In this document: positions 8,013 through 16,101 of the stretch, one piece after another
Layout: the number at the start of each line of letters is the position of its first letter
Numbering within the stretch: the first letter of the stretch is position 1
Assembly (NCBI RefSeq): GCF_016424485.1
Contig: NZ_JAELUP010000103.1
Location: 372,001 to 436,000 of the forward strand
DNA from: Paenibacillus roseus
Lineage (GTDB): Bacteria; Bacillota; Bacilli; Paenibacillales; Paenibacillaceae
Direction: 5' to 3'
DNA length: 64,000 bases
Program-made: the position numbers and the translations under genes
Notes under the pieces: generated by a model
The model's database searches: none
What the model saw: the letters and a program-made list of their open reading frames with translations, nothing else
What the model was told of the DNA's origin: nothing

Positions 8013-9272
8013 ATGCAGTTACATTGTATAGATTGTGATAGTCGGTATTCTATAAGTGATTTTAAGTACGCTTGTAGTTGTGGTGGACTTTTAGAAATTG
8101 AACAAGATTTTAAGTTTTTGGATTCAGAGTATTTGAAACGTAAATTTGAACAACGATTATCCGATAGAATGACTCCCTATGCAAGTGGGGTTTGGCGTTA
8201 CAAAGAACTTATTTTTCCTGAACTTGAAGACAGGTTCCTTATCACAAAAAATGAAGGCAATACAGGTCTGTATGATATAGAGAGAGTCAATCAATACGTT
8301 GGTATTAAAAAGATATGGTTGAAATCACAAAGCGAAAATCCAAGCGGTTCCTTTAAAGATAACGGCATGGTAGTTGCGGTGTCTCATGGCAAATCGCTGG
8401 GGCTTGATAAATTTACCTGTACCTCAACTGGCAATACGTCTTCCTCTCTCGCAATGTATAGTTCACTCACGAATAGTCAGTCATATGTATTTGTTCCAGA
8501 TAAAAATATTTCGCTAAATAAAGTATTGCAGACCATTTCGTATGGAGCTAAAGTCATTGCTTTTGAAGGCACCTATGACCAAGGAATCGATTTTTTGGAA
8601 AAGTATAGCGGAGAATTAGGCCTGTACATTTGCAATTCAATTAACCCATTTCGCATTGAAGGGCAAAAAAGTATTATTTATGAAATCGCACAGTACCTCC
8701 GTTGGGAATTGCCGGATTGGATTGTAGTTCCGGGTGGTGCGCTCAGTAACGTATCTGCTCTAGGAAAAGGACTTGGGGATTTGTATGAACTTGGATTCAT
8801 CAATAGGCTGCCCCGTGTCGCAGTCGTTCAAGCGGAGGGAGCAAGCCCTTTTCATCAGATGATAAGTAAGAATAAAAATGAACTGCAACCGGAACTTCAG
8901 CCTAAAACAGTGGCTTCTGCACTAAATATCGGTAATCCGCCTAGCTGGAAAAAAGCAAGAAATACTTTGAATGCAACCAATGGGATTACAGTATCCGTTA
9001 CTGATGATGAGATTCTTAATGCCAAGGCTGTCATTGATCAAAGTGGAATAGGATGTGAGCCTGCATCAGCTTCTACGGTTGCCGGACTCAAAAAACTCTG
9101 TGAATCCGGACAAATTCATCGGGACGAGACAGCAGTGTGTATTCTTACGGGCAATTTACTTAAGGATACTGAGGTGTTAAGGCAATATCATTTAGAATGC
9201 ACGGAAAACTCTCTTTTTGCGAATCCTCTTATTAAATCTAAATTAAATATAGAAAGCATTAAACATTTATAG
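8013..9272 (+). CDS. Threonine synthase-like PLP enzyme
   Basis: Fold-type II PLP enzyme of 419 residues resembling threonine synthase. A four-Cys N-terminal segment (C-x2-C and C-x-C-G-G, residues 5-30) is followed by the PLP Lys115 in G-S-F-K-D-N-G, a T-S-T-G-N-T-S substrate or PLP loop and the Gly-rich V-V-P-G-G-A phosphate-binding stretch. Two roles are possible in a phosphonate operon. It may be an insensitive housekeeping substitute that protects against a threonine-synthase inhibitor such as the amino-phosphonate APPA. Or it may itself eliminate a 4-O-phosphate to form the C3-C4 double bond. A downstream aminotransferase and kinase-like gene fit the second. Confidence 0.82.
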   Translation: MQLHCIDCDSRYSISDFKYACSCGGLLEIEQDFKFLDSEYLKRKFEQRLSDRMTPYASGVWRYKELIFPELEDRFLITKNEGNTGLYDIERVNQYVGIKKIWLKSQSENPSGSFKDNGMVVAVSHGKSLGLDKFTCTSTGNTSSSLAMYSSLTNSQSYVFVPDKNISLNKVLQTISYGAKVIAFEGTYDQGIDFLEKYSGELGLYICNSINPFRIEGQKSIIYEIAQYLRWELPDWIVVPGGALSNVSALGKGLGDLYELGFINRLPRVAVVQAEGASPFHQMISKNKNELQPELQPKTVASALNIGNPPSWKKARNTLNATNGITVSVTDDEILNAKAVIDQSGIGCEPASASTVAGLKKLCESGQIHRDETAVCILTGNLLKDTEVLRQYHLECTENSLFANPLIKSKLNIESIKHL

Positions 9273-9285
9273 CGAGGTGTATCTT

Positions 9286-10380
9286 TTGGCAAACGTTAGG
9301 ACGTATACGATGTCATTTCTTCATTCAAAACTTTCCTTCTATATTGAGGAGCCCTTATCTCTTGACTCTGTATTTGATTTCTTTAATACACATTTTGATA
9401 TACAGCACGGAGCTAACGATGACGTTCTTGCAAGTATTACGGTAACAAAAAGCACCGATTCTTTTAAAGATATAGATTTTTCTGCCGGGGAAGACGTGTA
9501 TCTCCGGAAAAGCGCTTCCGAATTCTTTACTATTCGTGCGAAATGTGTGGTATCAAATGAAGTTCAATATTTAAAATGTCTGAAAACAAATACCTATATA
9601 GCGATGAACAAGCATGATGGGACGATCCTGATTGCAAGCCCAGGTGAAAATCCACAAGCAGAAGAGTTAGTATTCATTGAACTTATCCGAGATTTGGTTT
9701 TGAAAAATGAGGAGAATCATGGGGTAGTCGTGTTACATGCGACGTGTGCCTACAAAGATGAAAGAGCTACATTAATAATTGGACCAAAGGGAGCAGGAAA
9801 ATCTACTACTTTACTAGAAATTGTCAGCAAGTTTGGCTACCAATTTATGAGTGGCGATAAAACCTTTTTATGGGTCGAGAATGGACAGCTATACGCTTCA
9901 GGATGGCCGGATTACCCGCATTTGGGTCTTGGCACACTCTCAAAGTATCCAGAATTTATTGGCAAGCTGAATTTGTCAGAAGACATCCATGCCGCACAGG
10001 AAAGCTTATGGTCCACAGATCATAAAAGAGCCATTCCTCCTGATATCTTCAAAACTATATTTGCTTCTGTACCAGCTGGTTTTACTTGTCTTGTTGGGGG
10101 CTTTCTGTATCCAAAACTAGAGCCAGCTCCTGCTAGTGAGCTAGCTCATTTAAATGATCACGTTGCTAGTATGCTGCCACACATCGAGAGAATTTTTGGT
10201 GAGAACGGTGATGCCGTTCTATGGAATAACTATATAGTCCCTCAAGATTTACTTGGCATAAATAGAATGATTGACGAATGCAAAAAGGCTGCATCCAGGT
10301 TGCCTGCATTTACTATCAGAGGTTCCGGCATATTAACAAACCTCGACGCTTTAAACGAAGGAGTGCCTTCGCATGATTAA
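9286..10380 (+). CDS. HPr kinase-like P-loop protein
   Basis: Resembles the kinase domain of HprK (C-terminal half) and the HprK-like enzymes found beside nucleotidyltransferases in RiPP clusters. Walker A is G-P-K-G-A-G-K-S-T at residues 166-174, followed by S-G-D-K-T-F-L. The N-terminal 150 residues are not recognised. TTG 9286 is preferred to GTG 9277, because the GCGAGGTG site would overlap the GTG. In B. subtilis-type lasso clusters such kinases phosphorylate a Ser hydroxyl; here a hydroxylated phosphonate is a possible small-molecule substrate, which is inference. The end overlaps the amidohydrolase gene by 8 bases. Confidence 0.7.
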   Translation: MANVRTYTMSFLHSKLSFYIEEPLSLDSVFDFFNTHFDIQHGANDDVLASITVTKSTDSFKDIDFSAGEDVYLRKSASEFFTIRAKCVVSNEVQYLKCLKTNTYIAMNKHDGTILIASPGENPQAEELVFIELIRDLVLKNEENHGVVVLHATCAYKDERATLIIGPKGAGKSTTLLEIVSKFGYQFMSGDKTFLWVENGQLYASGWPDYPHLGLGTLSKYPEFIGKLNLSEDIHAAQESLWSTDHKRAIPPDIFKTIFASVPAGFTCLVGGFLYPKLEPAPASELAHLNDHVASMLPHIERIFGENGDAVLWNNYIVPQDLLGINRMIDECKKAASRLPAFTIRGSGILTNLDALNEGVPSHD

Positions 10381-11509
10381 AAAAGGGCAGTATGAAGATT
10401 TTTTTATTGTTGATGCGGATGTTCACATTAATGAAACGCCTGAGGACTTGATCCCTTATTGTGATTTGCCCTGGAGGAAGGCACTTGAGGCGATAGTTAA
10501 TGTCCCTCGTCGATATTTAAACATTCCAGGTTTTGCTCCTCAATTTTCCGGCAATCGTCCTTTTTGGCCGGGAGGATTTGATAAAAAAACGGTGAATACG
10601 CCAGATCAGCTCCGGGAAGAGCTTACGGAACTCGGTATAGATATCGCCATCATTTTCCCTGATAATCTTCTCTTAATTGCAACGTTCCCTCAGCGTGAAT
10701 ATGCTGCTGCTTTAGCAAGGGCTTATAATGCATACCTTGTTGATCAGTGGGCGGACAAAAGAGAAGGGCTAAAAGGCTTGCTTCTTGCTGCCCCGCAGGA
10801 TCCGGTTGATGCCGCGAGAGAGATTAATAAATACAAGGATGAAGAAGGGATTGTAGGGGTTTATCTGCCTTGCGGAGGCCTTCATACTTTATGGGGACAT
10901 GAAATGTATAACCCTATCTTCGAAGCAGCGGAAGCAGCCGGCCTGCCAGTCATTTTTCATTCTGTATTGACATTAAATACAGCATTTCCCTTTAATGGTC
11001 TGGAACAATTTGAAACAGAGTTTGCACGTCACGCCCTCGCACACTCTATGTCATTAATGTTTAACATGTTGCGTCTTATCGAGACGGGAGTTCCAGTCCG
11101 GTATCCTAATTTGAAGATGTGTTTTATAGAGGGTGGAATATCATGGGTCCCCTACATGTCGATGCGGCTGGACAAGGAGTATATGGAACGACGAAGATAT
11201 GTTCAACATCTGGAGAAGCCGCCTAGTCATTATATTAAAAATTTTTATTACGGAACTCAACCCATTGAAGAGCCGGAAAATCCAGGGGACTTGGCCAAGG
11301 TGATTGAACTCTATGAAGGTGAAAATACAACGATGTTTGCATCGGATTGGCCGCATCATGATTTTGACCATCCGCGCGCTATTTTGAACTCCGGATTATC
11401 TAAAGAAGTAAAAAGGAAAATTTTAGGGGAGAATGCACTTGCATTCTTTGATATTGACAGACAAGGCAAACGAATGCGTTCTCATGATAAAAAGGGGATA
11501 CTGAGCTAA
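10373..11509 (+). CDS. Amidohydrolase_2 family metal-dependent hydrolase
   Basis: TIM-barrel protein of the amidohydrolase_2 family (PF04909), 378 residues. The N-terminal motif is V-D-A-D-V-H-I-N, with only one His of the usual H-x-H pair; later candidate ligands are the His in V-I-F-H-S and the Asp in F-A-S-D-W-P-H-H. Members hydrolyse or decarboxylate small carboxylic acids and lactones. It overlaps the previous gene and shares its last base with the Rieske gene, so the two are tightly coupled; paired amidohydrolase and Rieske genes are a recurrent arrangement. The substrate is unknown. A role in trimming or decarboxylating the phosphonate intermediate is only a guess. Confidence 0.75.
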   Translation: MIKKGQYEDFFIVDADVHINETPEDLIPYCDLPWRKALEAIVNVPRRYLNIPGFAPQFSGNRPFWPGGFDKKTVNTPDQLREELTELGIDIAIIFPDNLLLIATFPQREYAAALARAYNAYLVDQWADKREGLKGLLLAAPQDPVDAAREINKYKDEEGIVGVYLPCGGLHTLWGHEMYNPIFEAAEAAGLPVIFHSVLTLNTAFPFNGLEQFETEFARHALAHSMSLMFNMLRLIETGVPVRYPNLKMCFIEGGISWVPYMSMRLDKEYMERRRYVQHLEKPPSHYIKNFYYGTQPIEEPENPGDLAKVIELYEGENTTMFASDWPHHDFDHPRAILNSGLSKEVKRKILGENALAFFDIDRQGKRMRSHDKKGILS

Positions 11510-11865
11510 TGGGAAGAATTTTTGACGTTGCCGCGGCTCAGGATATTCCCTTAGGAACCCATAAGATAGTTACTGTAAAAGGCCGTACTATCGGAATATT
11601 TAATATTAAGGGCTCTTACCATGCGTTGCCTAATATTTGTCCCCATCAGATTGGTCCGTTATGCGAAGGGAAAGTTTCCGGGACCCTTTACAGGGACAAA
11701 AAGACCTGGGAATTGCATTGGACAGAAGAGGGGGAGATCGTAACCTGCCCTTGGCACGGATTGGAGTTTCGAGTGCAGACCGGTGAATGTCTGGCTTATA
11801 AACAAGTAAAACTGCGGACGTATAATGTTACCCAAATTGATGGTCGTCTCCTACTTGAGATATAG
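11509..11865 (+). CDS. Rieske [2Fe-2S] protein
   Basis: A 118-residue stand-alone Rieske domain. The cluster ligands are visible as C-P-H in I-C-P-H-Q-I-G-P-L-C and C-P-W-H in T-C-P-W-H-G-L-E-F, with an insertion between them. There is no oxygenase catalytic domain, so it is more likely an electron carrier or a regulator of the adjacent amidohydrolase than a complete dioxygenase. The start shares one base with the end of the amidohydrolase gene. Confidence 0.85.
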   Translation: MGRIFDVAAAQDIPLGTHKIVTVKGRTIGIFNIKGSYHALPNICPHQIGPLCEGKVSGTLYRDKKTWELHWTEEGEIVTCPWHGLEFRVQTGECLAYKQVKLRTYNVTQIDGRLLLEI

Positions 11866-11870
11866 GGGAA

Positions 11871-12059
11871 ATGATGGAACGGAGCGGCCTAACAAAACTT
11901 GTGCTGATCGAAAAGGAGAGCGAATTTTTAGTATCCTTCTCTGTAAATCCGGATGACTGGATCGCCCGATTTGATAAGTCTCTAAATAAAGCGCGGGATT
12001 GGGCCTTAAACATGGTCAATTTATATAATCATGAATTACAACAAGAAAATGAAATATAG
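11871..12059 (+). CDS. Small hypothetical protein of the phosphonate cluster
   Basis: A 62-residue reading frame packed between the Rieske gene (5 bases before) and a nucleotidyltransferase gene (15 bases after). No family is recognised. It has a short beta-type stretch (L-V-L-I-E-K-E-S-E-F-L-V-S-F) followed by an amphipathic helix. AGGGGA lies close before the two adjacent ATG codons, so the start is not certain. Its tight packing supports a real gene. It could be a small partner of the Rieske and amidohydrolase proteins. Confidence 0.55.
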   Translation: MMERSGLTKLVLIEKESEFLVSFSVNPDDWIARFDKSLNKARDWALNMVNLYNHELQQENEI

Positions 12060-12074
12060 AAGGGAAGAACATTT

Positions 12075-13235
12075 TTGAAACAGAATTCGGAAGATCACGA
12101 ATGGTCGATTCTTTCAAGTGAGCAGCGTTTGATGGTCTTAGCGTCCAGAATTCATTTAAATAGAGAACATGAAGAGCAAATTTGTTCTATTCTGGAAGAT
12201 GGTATTGCTATAGATTATTTTATGGCGTTATGTATTAAACATAAAGTACTGCCTCTTGTAACCCCACATCTTATTCGCCTGGACAGTAACAAAGCCATTA
12301 AGCTGGAATATAAAAAGGTAATGAATCATGCGTACCATGGCAATCGAATGAAGAATGAACTTATGGCCAAGGAATTAAGGATGGTTTTAAACAAGGCAAA
12401 CGAGTCGGGTTTGAAAATTATTCCGCTTAAGGGTGCATGGCTTATTCCTAATATATATAAGGATGCAGGCCTTCGTATTTCGAATGACCTGGATTTTCTA
12501 ATTTCATTAGACCAAGGTCAAGCTGTTTCCGGAATGCTGCAAGCTATGGGGTATACACCGGGTCATTATGATTGGGCTTCCGATTCTATTGCTTTTGTTA
12601 GCGAAGAAGAAGTTATTCAGTGGAAAGACCGTTCAGGAAACTTACATCCTCATATGAAGCGGGTAGATAACGGGTTCTCAAAATATATTGGAGTAGATTT
12701 TTCCTATGATGTAGACTTGACCAGAAACTTTATAGCATCGAATGGTCTGCAGGAGCGTGCAATTCAGAGCAAACTTTATGATGCTCCAGCAGTTTGCCTG
12801 AATACAGTCGACTTCTTAATTCATTTAGCAATTCATTTATTTAAAGAAGCCAGCCATGAGAGATGGGTTAAAATTGACCAAGATATTAATTTAATTAAGT
12901 TTTGTGATGTTCGTGAATATATTTTAGCACATTTAGAACAGTTGGATTGGAGTGAGTTGGCTAAACGTTCAAGGGAGCTTGCTGCTGAAGAAGCCATTTA
13001 TTACTCTTTATACTACTTAAAAATGATTTTTAATGATCCTTTTGTTGAAATGATCCAGGATCACTTGTCGATCTCGGGGCAAGAAGTATTGAGACACTAC
13101 GTAACCTCTGAAGGCGGACAAGAGAAAACGTGGAAGAAATCTTTTTTTGAACGGTTTTTCAGTCTAAGTAATAAAGATGAACTTGTGTCAGATAAAATGG
13201 AACTGACGGCTGCTAATCAGGGTGGTGCAGTTTGA
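12075..13235 (+). CDS. NTP_transf_5-type nucleotidyltransferase, short copy
   Basis: Second PF14907-like nucleotidyltransferase in the cluster, 386 residues. The motif reads I-I-P-L-K-G-A-W-L then R-I-S-N-D-L-D-F-L-I, with D-L-D matching the D-I-D of the copy at 768. It lacks the C-terminal extension of the first copy. Starts at TTG 12075 after AGAAGGGAAG. The end overlaps the phosphoesterase gene by 4 bases. In RiPP gene clusters this family often travels with HprK-like kinases, as here (9286-10380). The acceptor is unknown. Confidence 0.75.
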   Translation: MKQNSEDHEWSILSSEQRLMVLASRIHLNREHEEQICSILEDGIAIDYFMALCIKHKVLPLVTPHLIRLDSNKAIKLEYKKVMNHAYHGNRMKNELMAKELRMVLNKANESGLKIIPLKGAWLIPNIYKDAGLRISNDLDFLISLDQGQAVSGMLQAMGYTPGHYDWASDSIAFVSEEEVIQWKDRSGNLHPHMKRVDNGFSKYIGVDFSYDVDLTRNFIASNGLQERAIQSKLYDAPAVCLNTVDFLIHLAIHLFKEASHERWVKIDQDINLIKFCDVREYILAHLEQLDWSELAKRSRELAAEEAIYYSLYYLKMIFNDPFVEMIQDHLSISGQEVLRHYVTSEGGQEKTWKKSFFERFFSLSNKDELVSDKMELTAANQGGAV

Positions 13236-14002
13236 TGAAACTGGCCATTATCTCGGATATCCATGGAAACGCAGTTGCCCTAGAGAATGTACTTGAAGAT
13301 ATTTCCTCTAAAGGGATAAGTGATATCGTAGTGCTGGGTGATTTAATTTTCCGCGGCCCTGAGCCACGGAAAGTGCTGAACCTGCTTCGCTCTACGACGG
13401 CATTGGTGCTAAGAGGAAATACGGATGAATGGATTACCCGGGGTATTAAAGAAGAGGAGGTGCCTGCTTCTGATTTTAAGATCATGAATCTTGAAAGACA
13501 ATGGACTAAAAACCAGTTAACTGAAGAAGAGCTTATTTATCTGGATTCCCTTCCGCTCGAATGTTCTCTGTCTCTTTCTGCTGAAATATCAATTCACTGC
13601 TTTCACGGGACACCTGAGGACCCTTTTGAGGTCATTTTACCTTCGGATTCAGTTGACGTATTCAGACAAAGAATCATGCTAAAGAAGCAGGCATCGGTGT
13701 ACGCTTATGCTCATACCCACCATCCATTGCTACGGTACATCGATGGCAAATGTATTATTAATCCAGGTGGGGTGGGCTATACATTTGATGGTTATACACA
13801 GTCTTCATATGCCATCGTGGAAGAATACGCGGGCCAATTAGGGGTCAGTATTCAACGGGTAAATTATGATGTAGAGCGGGTGGCAGACTTGTACCAGCAG
13901 CTTTCATATCCAAATGCAGAGCTCATGAAGAAAGTAGTTCGAGAAGGTGTTCATCCATATGAGATAAACCAAAAAGAGGAATGGTTAGCCCATGGTAGTT
14001 GA
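13232..14002 (+). CDS. Calcineurin-like metallophosphoesterase
   Basis: Two-metal phosphoesterase of 256 residues. Motifs in order are S-D-I-H-G-N near residue 8, V-L-G-D-L near residue 37, L-R-G-N-T-D-E near residue 66, a C-F-H-G-T His and the A-H-T-H-H-P metal site. G-N-T-D replaces the usual G-N-H-D/E, as in a subset of cytosolic phosphoesterases. In the cluster it could remove a phosphate or nucleotide added by the kinase or nucleotidyltransferases. ATG 13232 and 13235 are both possible starts; the gene overlaps its neighbour on each side. Confidence 0.8.
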   Translation: MMKLAIISDIHGNAVALENVLEDISSKGISDIVVLGDLIFRGPEPRKVLNLLRSTTALVLRGNTDEWITRGIKEEEVPASDFKIMNLERQWTKNQLTEEELIYLDSLPLECSLSLSAEISIHCFHGTPEDPFEVILPSDSVDVFRQRIMLKKQASVYAYAHTHHPLLRYIDGKCIINPGGVGYTFDGYTQSSYAIVEEYAGQLGVSIQRVNYDVERVADLYQQLSYPNAELMKKVVREGVHPYEINQKEEWLAHGS

Positions 14003-14393
14003 GATTCAGATAGCATCCGAGGGATTTAATGCTCATTACGATATTACAGAACAAATAGCAAGTGTCTTGCCGAAATTTGAGACCTCTGAAGGCATCGCCA
14101 AAGTACTTGCTGTCGGCAGTACAGTCGGCCTGATAAGCATGCGATACGAAGAGGGGGCCGTAGAGGATTTATTGGCAGCATTAGAGAGGATTTCTCCCAG
14201 AGAGCATGATTACGCGCATTATCGCACATCCAATGATTTAAATGGATTTGCCCATGTATGGTCATCTATCATGGGAAGCAGTGTTTTGGTGCCATATAAA
14301 AATTCAAGACTGGCAGTGTCACATACTCACCGTATCGTATTATTTGATTTCGATCTGCAGCCAGCACCTCGTACCATATTCATCAGTAATTAA
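13992..14393 (+). CDS. YjbQ / UPF0047 family protein
   Basis: 133 residues with the typical features of the UPF0047 (YjbQ) family: M-R-Y-E-E-G-A-V-E-D-L-L-A-A-L-E, then H-Y-R-T-S-N-D-L-N-G-F-A-H-V and I-V-L-F-D-F-D near the end. YjbQ members are small beta-rich proteins with weak reported thiamine-phosphate synthase activity and unclear true function. Many members have two conserved His in H-x-R-T and G-H-A-H; here the second pair is F-A-H, so one His appears to be lost. The gene overlaps the phosphoesterase gene by 11 bases. The role in the cluster is unknown. Confidence 0.75.
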   Translation: MVVEIQIASEGFNAHYDITEQIASVLPKFETSEGIAKVLAVGSTVGLISMRYEEGAVEDLLAALERISPREHDYAHYRTSNDLNGFAHVWSSIMGSSVLVPYKNSRLAVSHTHRIVLFDFDLQPAPRTIFISN

Positions 14394-14416
14394 TAGAAGG
14401 GAAAGCGATAATCACT

Positions 14417-15583
14417 ATGAAAAAACAGCGCATGGCCACCCCTGGACCAACGTATGTTCCCCAGGAAATACTGCTCTCAGGGGCACAGGAATTGATTCAC
14501 CACCGCTCACCTCATATGGAAGAAGTCATGAAGGAAGTAAATGAAAGACTTCCGGTTCTATTTGGCACAACACAAGAAGTATTTATTATGCTTTCTTCTG
14601 GTACGGGGGCCATGGAAGCGGCAGTGGCCAATTGCTTTCAAGAGAAAGATAAGGTTCTAGTCGTCTCTAACGGATATTTTGGTGAAAGATTCGCAGATAT
14701 CGCCAGGGTATACGGAATAGAGACTGTTGAAATTGTTTCTCCTTGGGGAACCTCAGTTGATATGCATGATATAGAAAAAGCTTATTATGAAAACCTTGAT
14801 GTGAAGGGAATTCTCGTCGTATACAGTGAAACCTCGACTGGTGTTACGAATAACGTGGAAGAAATAGGTAAATTTTTTCGAGATAAAAATGTTCTAGTTG
14901 TTGTAGATGCCATCAGTGGCTTGCTTTCGCATGATTTTCAAATGGACGCTTGGGGAGTTGATGTTGCTCTTGCCGCATCTCATAAAGGCTTTATGATGCC
15001 CCCAGGACTTGCCTTTGCAGCTATTTCCAAAAAAGCATGGCTTAGGTTAGAGCATATAAACCCTAAAACTTACTATTTCTCCTTTAAACGATTTAAAAAA
15101 TTCTATCCTATGTCTCCGTCAAGTCCTGGTGTTTCTCTAATCTTTGCCTTGAGAACATCGATTGAAATGTTAATGAGAGAAGGAATAGAAAGCTGTTACC
15201 AACGGCATCAAATGATTGCTGAAGCTACTCAAAAGGGACTTGAAGCCTTGGGATTTGAACTTTTTGTTGCTGATTCTAAAAGGCGCAGCAATACAGTCAC
15301 AACGGCTATTGCTCCACCGGGTCTTGATACTTCACGATTAATCAAAATTTTAAGTTCACAATATGGGATGACAATAACAGGAGGGCAAGGAGAGTTCAAG
15401 GGAAAAATGCTTCGTGTCGGACATATTGGCTCAGTTGACTCTCTTGACCTCTTTACTGTTTTTGGAGCAATCGAGCTCGCTTTAACCGATATGGGGTTAG
15501 CTTTTACAAAAGGAAGCAGTGCAGCAGCAATTCAACCAATTATGCAAAGGGGTGCTTCGGGTGTTGAAATTATATCAACGTGA
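14417..15583 (+). CDS. Class V PLP aminotransferase (alanine-glyoxylate / AEP type)
   Basis: 388-residue fold-type I PLP enzyme of the class V family that includes serine-glyoxylate and alanine-glyoxylate aminotransferases and the aminoethylphosphonate aminotransferase PhnW. The PLP Lys190 lies in A-S-H-K-G-F-M, preceded by D-A-I-S-G. The N terminus M-A-T-P-G-P-T-Y-V-P is typical. It could aminate phosphonoacetaldehyde to 2-aminoethylphosphonate, or aminate the 2-oxo acid made by the aldolase. Which one cannot be decided from sequence; the aldolase in the operon favours the latter. The ATG at 14417 follows GAAGGGAAAG with wide spacing. Confidence 0.82.
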   Translation: MKKQRMATPGPTYVPQEILLSGAQELIHHRSPHMEEVMKEVNERLPVLFGTTQEVFIMLSSGTGAMEAAVANCFQEKDKVLVVSNGYFGERFADIARVYGIETVEIVSPWGTSVDMHDIEKAYYENLDVKGILVVYSETSTGVTNNVEEIGKFFRDKNVLVVVDAISGLLSHDFQMDAWGVDVALAASHKGFMMPPGLAFAAISKKAWLRLEHINPKTYYFSFKRFKKFYPMSPSSPGVSLIFALRTSIEMLMREGIESCYQRHQMIAEATQKGLEALGFELFVADSKRRSNTVTTAIAPPGLDTSRLIKILSSQYGMTITGGQGEFKGKMLRVGHIGSVDSLDLFTVFGAIELALTDMGLAFTKGSSAAAIQPIMQRGASGVEIIST

Positions 15584-15824
15584 AACCTGTCCGTATTGTA
15601 AGACGGTGCGGGAACGTTTAACTGAACTTCAGGTGACGTATATCAACATTAATCTCCCAAAGGAACGATCAGAACGGGTACAACTCATTGAAAAAATGGG
15701 TGTGCCGTTCATCCCGGCAATTGATGATGAGGGTTATTTGATTCCTGGTAAACTGGAAGAAAACAATCATATTCTAGATTATATAAACGAGAAATACGCA
15801 AAAAACCTACGACAGCACAATTAA
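15561..15824 (+). CDS. Glutaredoxin-like thiol-disulfide protein
   Basis: About 87 residues with the thioredoxin-fold active site E-T-C-P-Y-C-K near the N terminus, the cis-Pro of V-P-F-I-P and a G-K-L-E-E-N stretch, all typical of glutaredoxin/NrdH-like proteins. The frame extends to 15519, but GTG 15561 with AAAGGGG about 8 bases before it gives the expected N terminus, and the gene then overlaps the aminotransferase end by 23 bases. It could reduce a partner such as the Rieske or amidohydrolase protein. Confidence 0.78.
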   Translation: MLKLYQRETCPYCKTVRERLTELQVTYININLPKERSERVQLIEKMGVPFIPAIDDEGYLIPGKLEENNHILDYINEKYAKNLRQHN

Positions 15825-15834
15825 CTAACTAAAC

Positions 15835-16089
15835 TTGAATATTGCGATTTCCTACGAAATGTTCAAAAAAGAGCAGACTTGTAGTAAGAGGTGTAACCTT
15901 GGACTATGGGCATTATCTTGTACTTTGCCGCCTTTAATTGGGGGCACGTCGATCATCGGGTTCTCTTCACTTGTTCTTGATCCGATCTGGCTAGCCGTTA
16001 TGGCAATCGTTGTTGTAGGTATGGGCGTGTTACTGTTTAGAAAAAAAGTCAAAGTCACGCACGACCTGTGGAGTGGATGGAAAATGTAA
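15835..16089 (+). CDS. Small membrane protein, last gene of the phosphonate operon
   Basis: An 84-residue frame with two hydrophobic segments (about residues 25-45 and 50-68), a Cys-containing N terminus (T-C-S-K-R-C) and a basic R-K-K-K tail. No family recognised. Neither TTG 15835 nor ATG 15859 has a clear ribosome binding site, so the call rests on composition and on position, 10 bases after the glutaredoxin gene and just before a terminator. Confidence 0.4.
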   Translation: MNIAISYEMFKKEQTCSKRCNLGLWALSCTLPPLIGGTSIIGFSSLVLDPIWLAVMAIVVVGMGVLLFRKKVKVTHDLWSGWKM

Positions 16090-16101
16090 TTGTAAATAGA
16101 T

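Noticed and set aside
768..13235. Lasso-peptide or other RiPP cluster
   Set aside because: HprK-like and NTP_transf_5 genes suggested it, but no precursor peptide, RRE/PqqD protein, leader protease or asparagine-synthetase-like cyclase was found, while PEP mutase and Ppd clearly define a phosphonate cluster.
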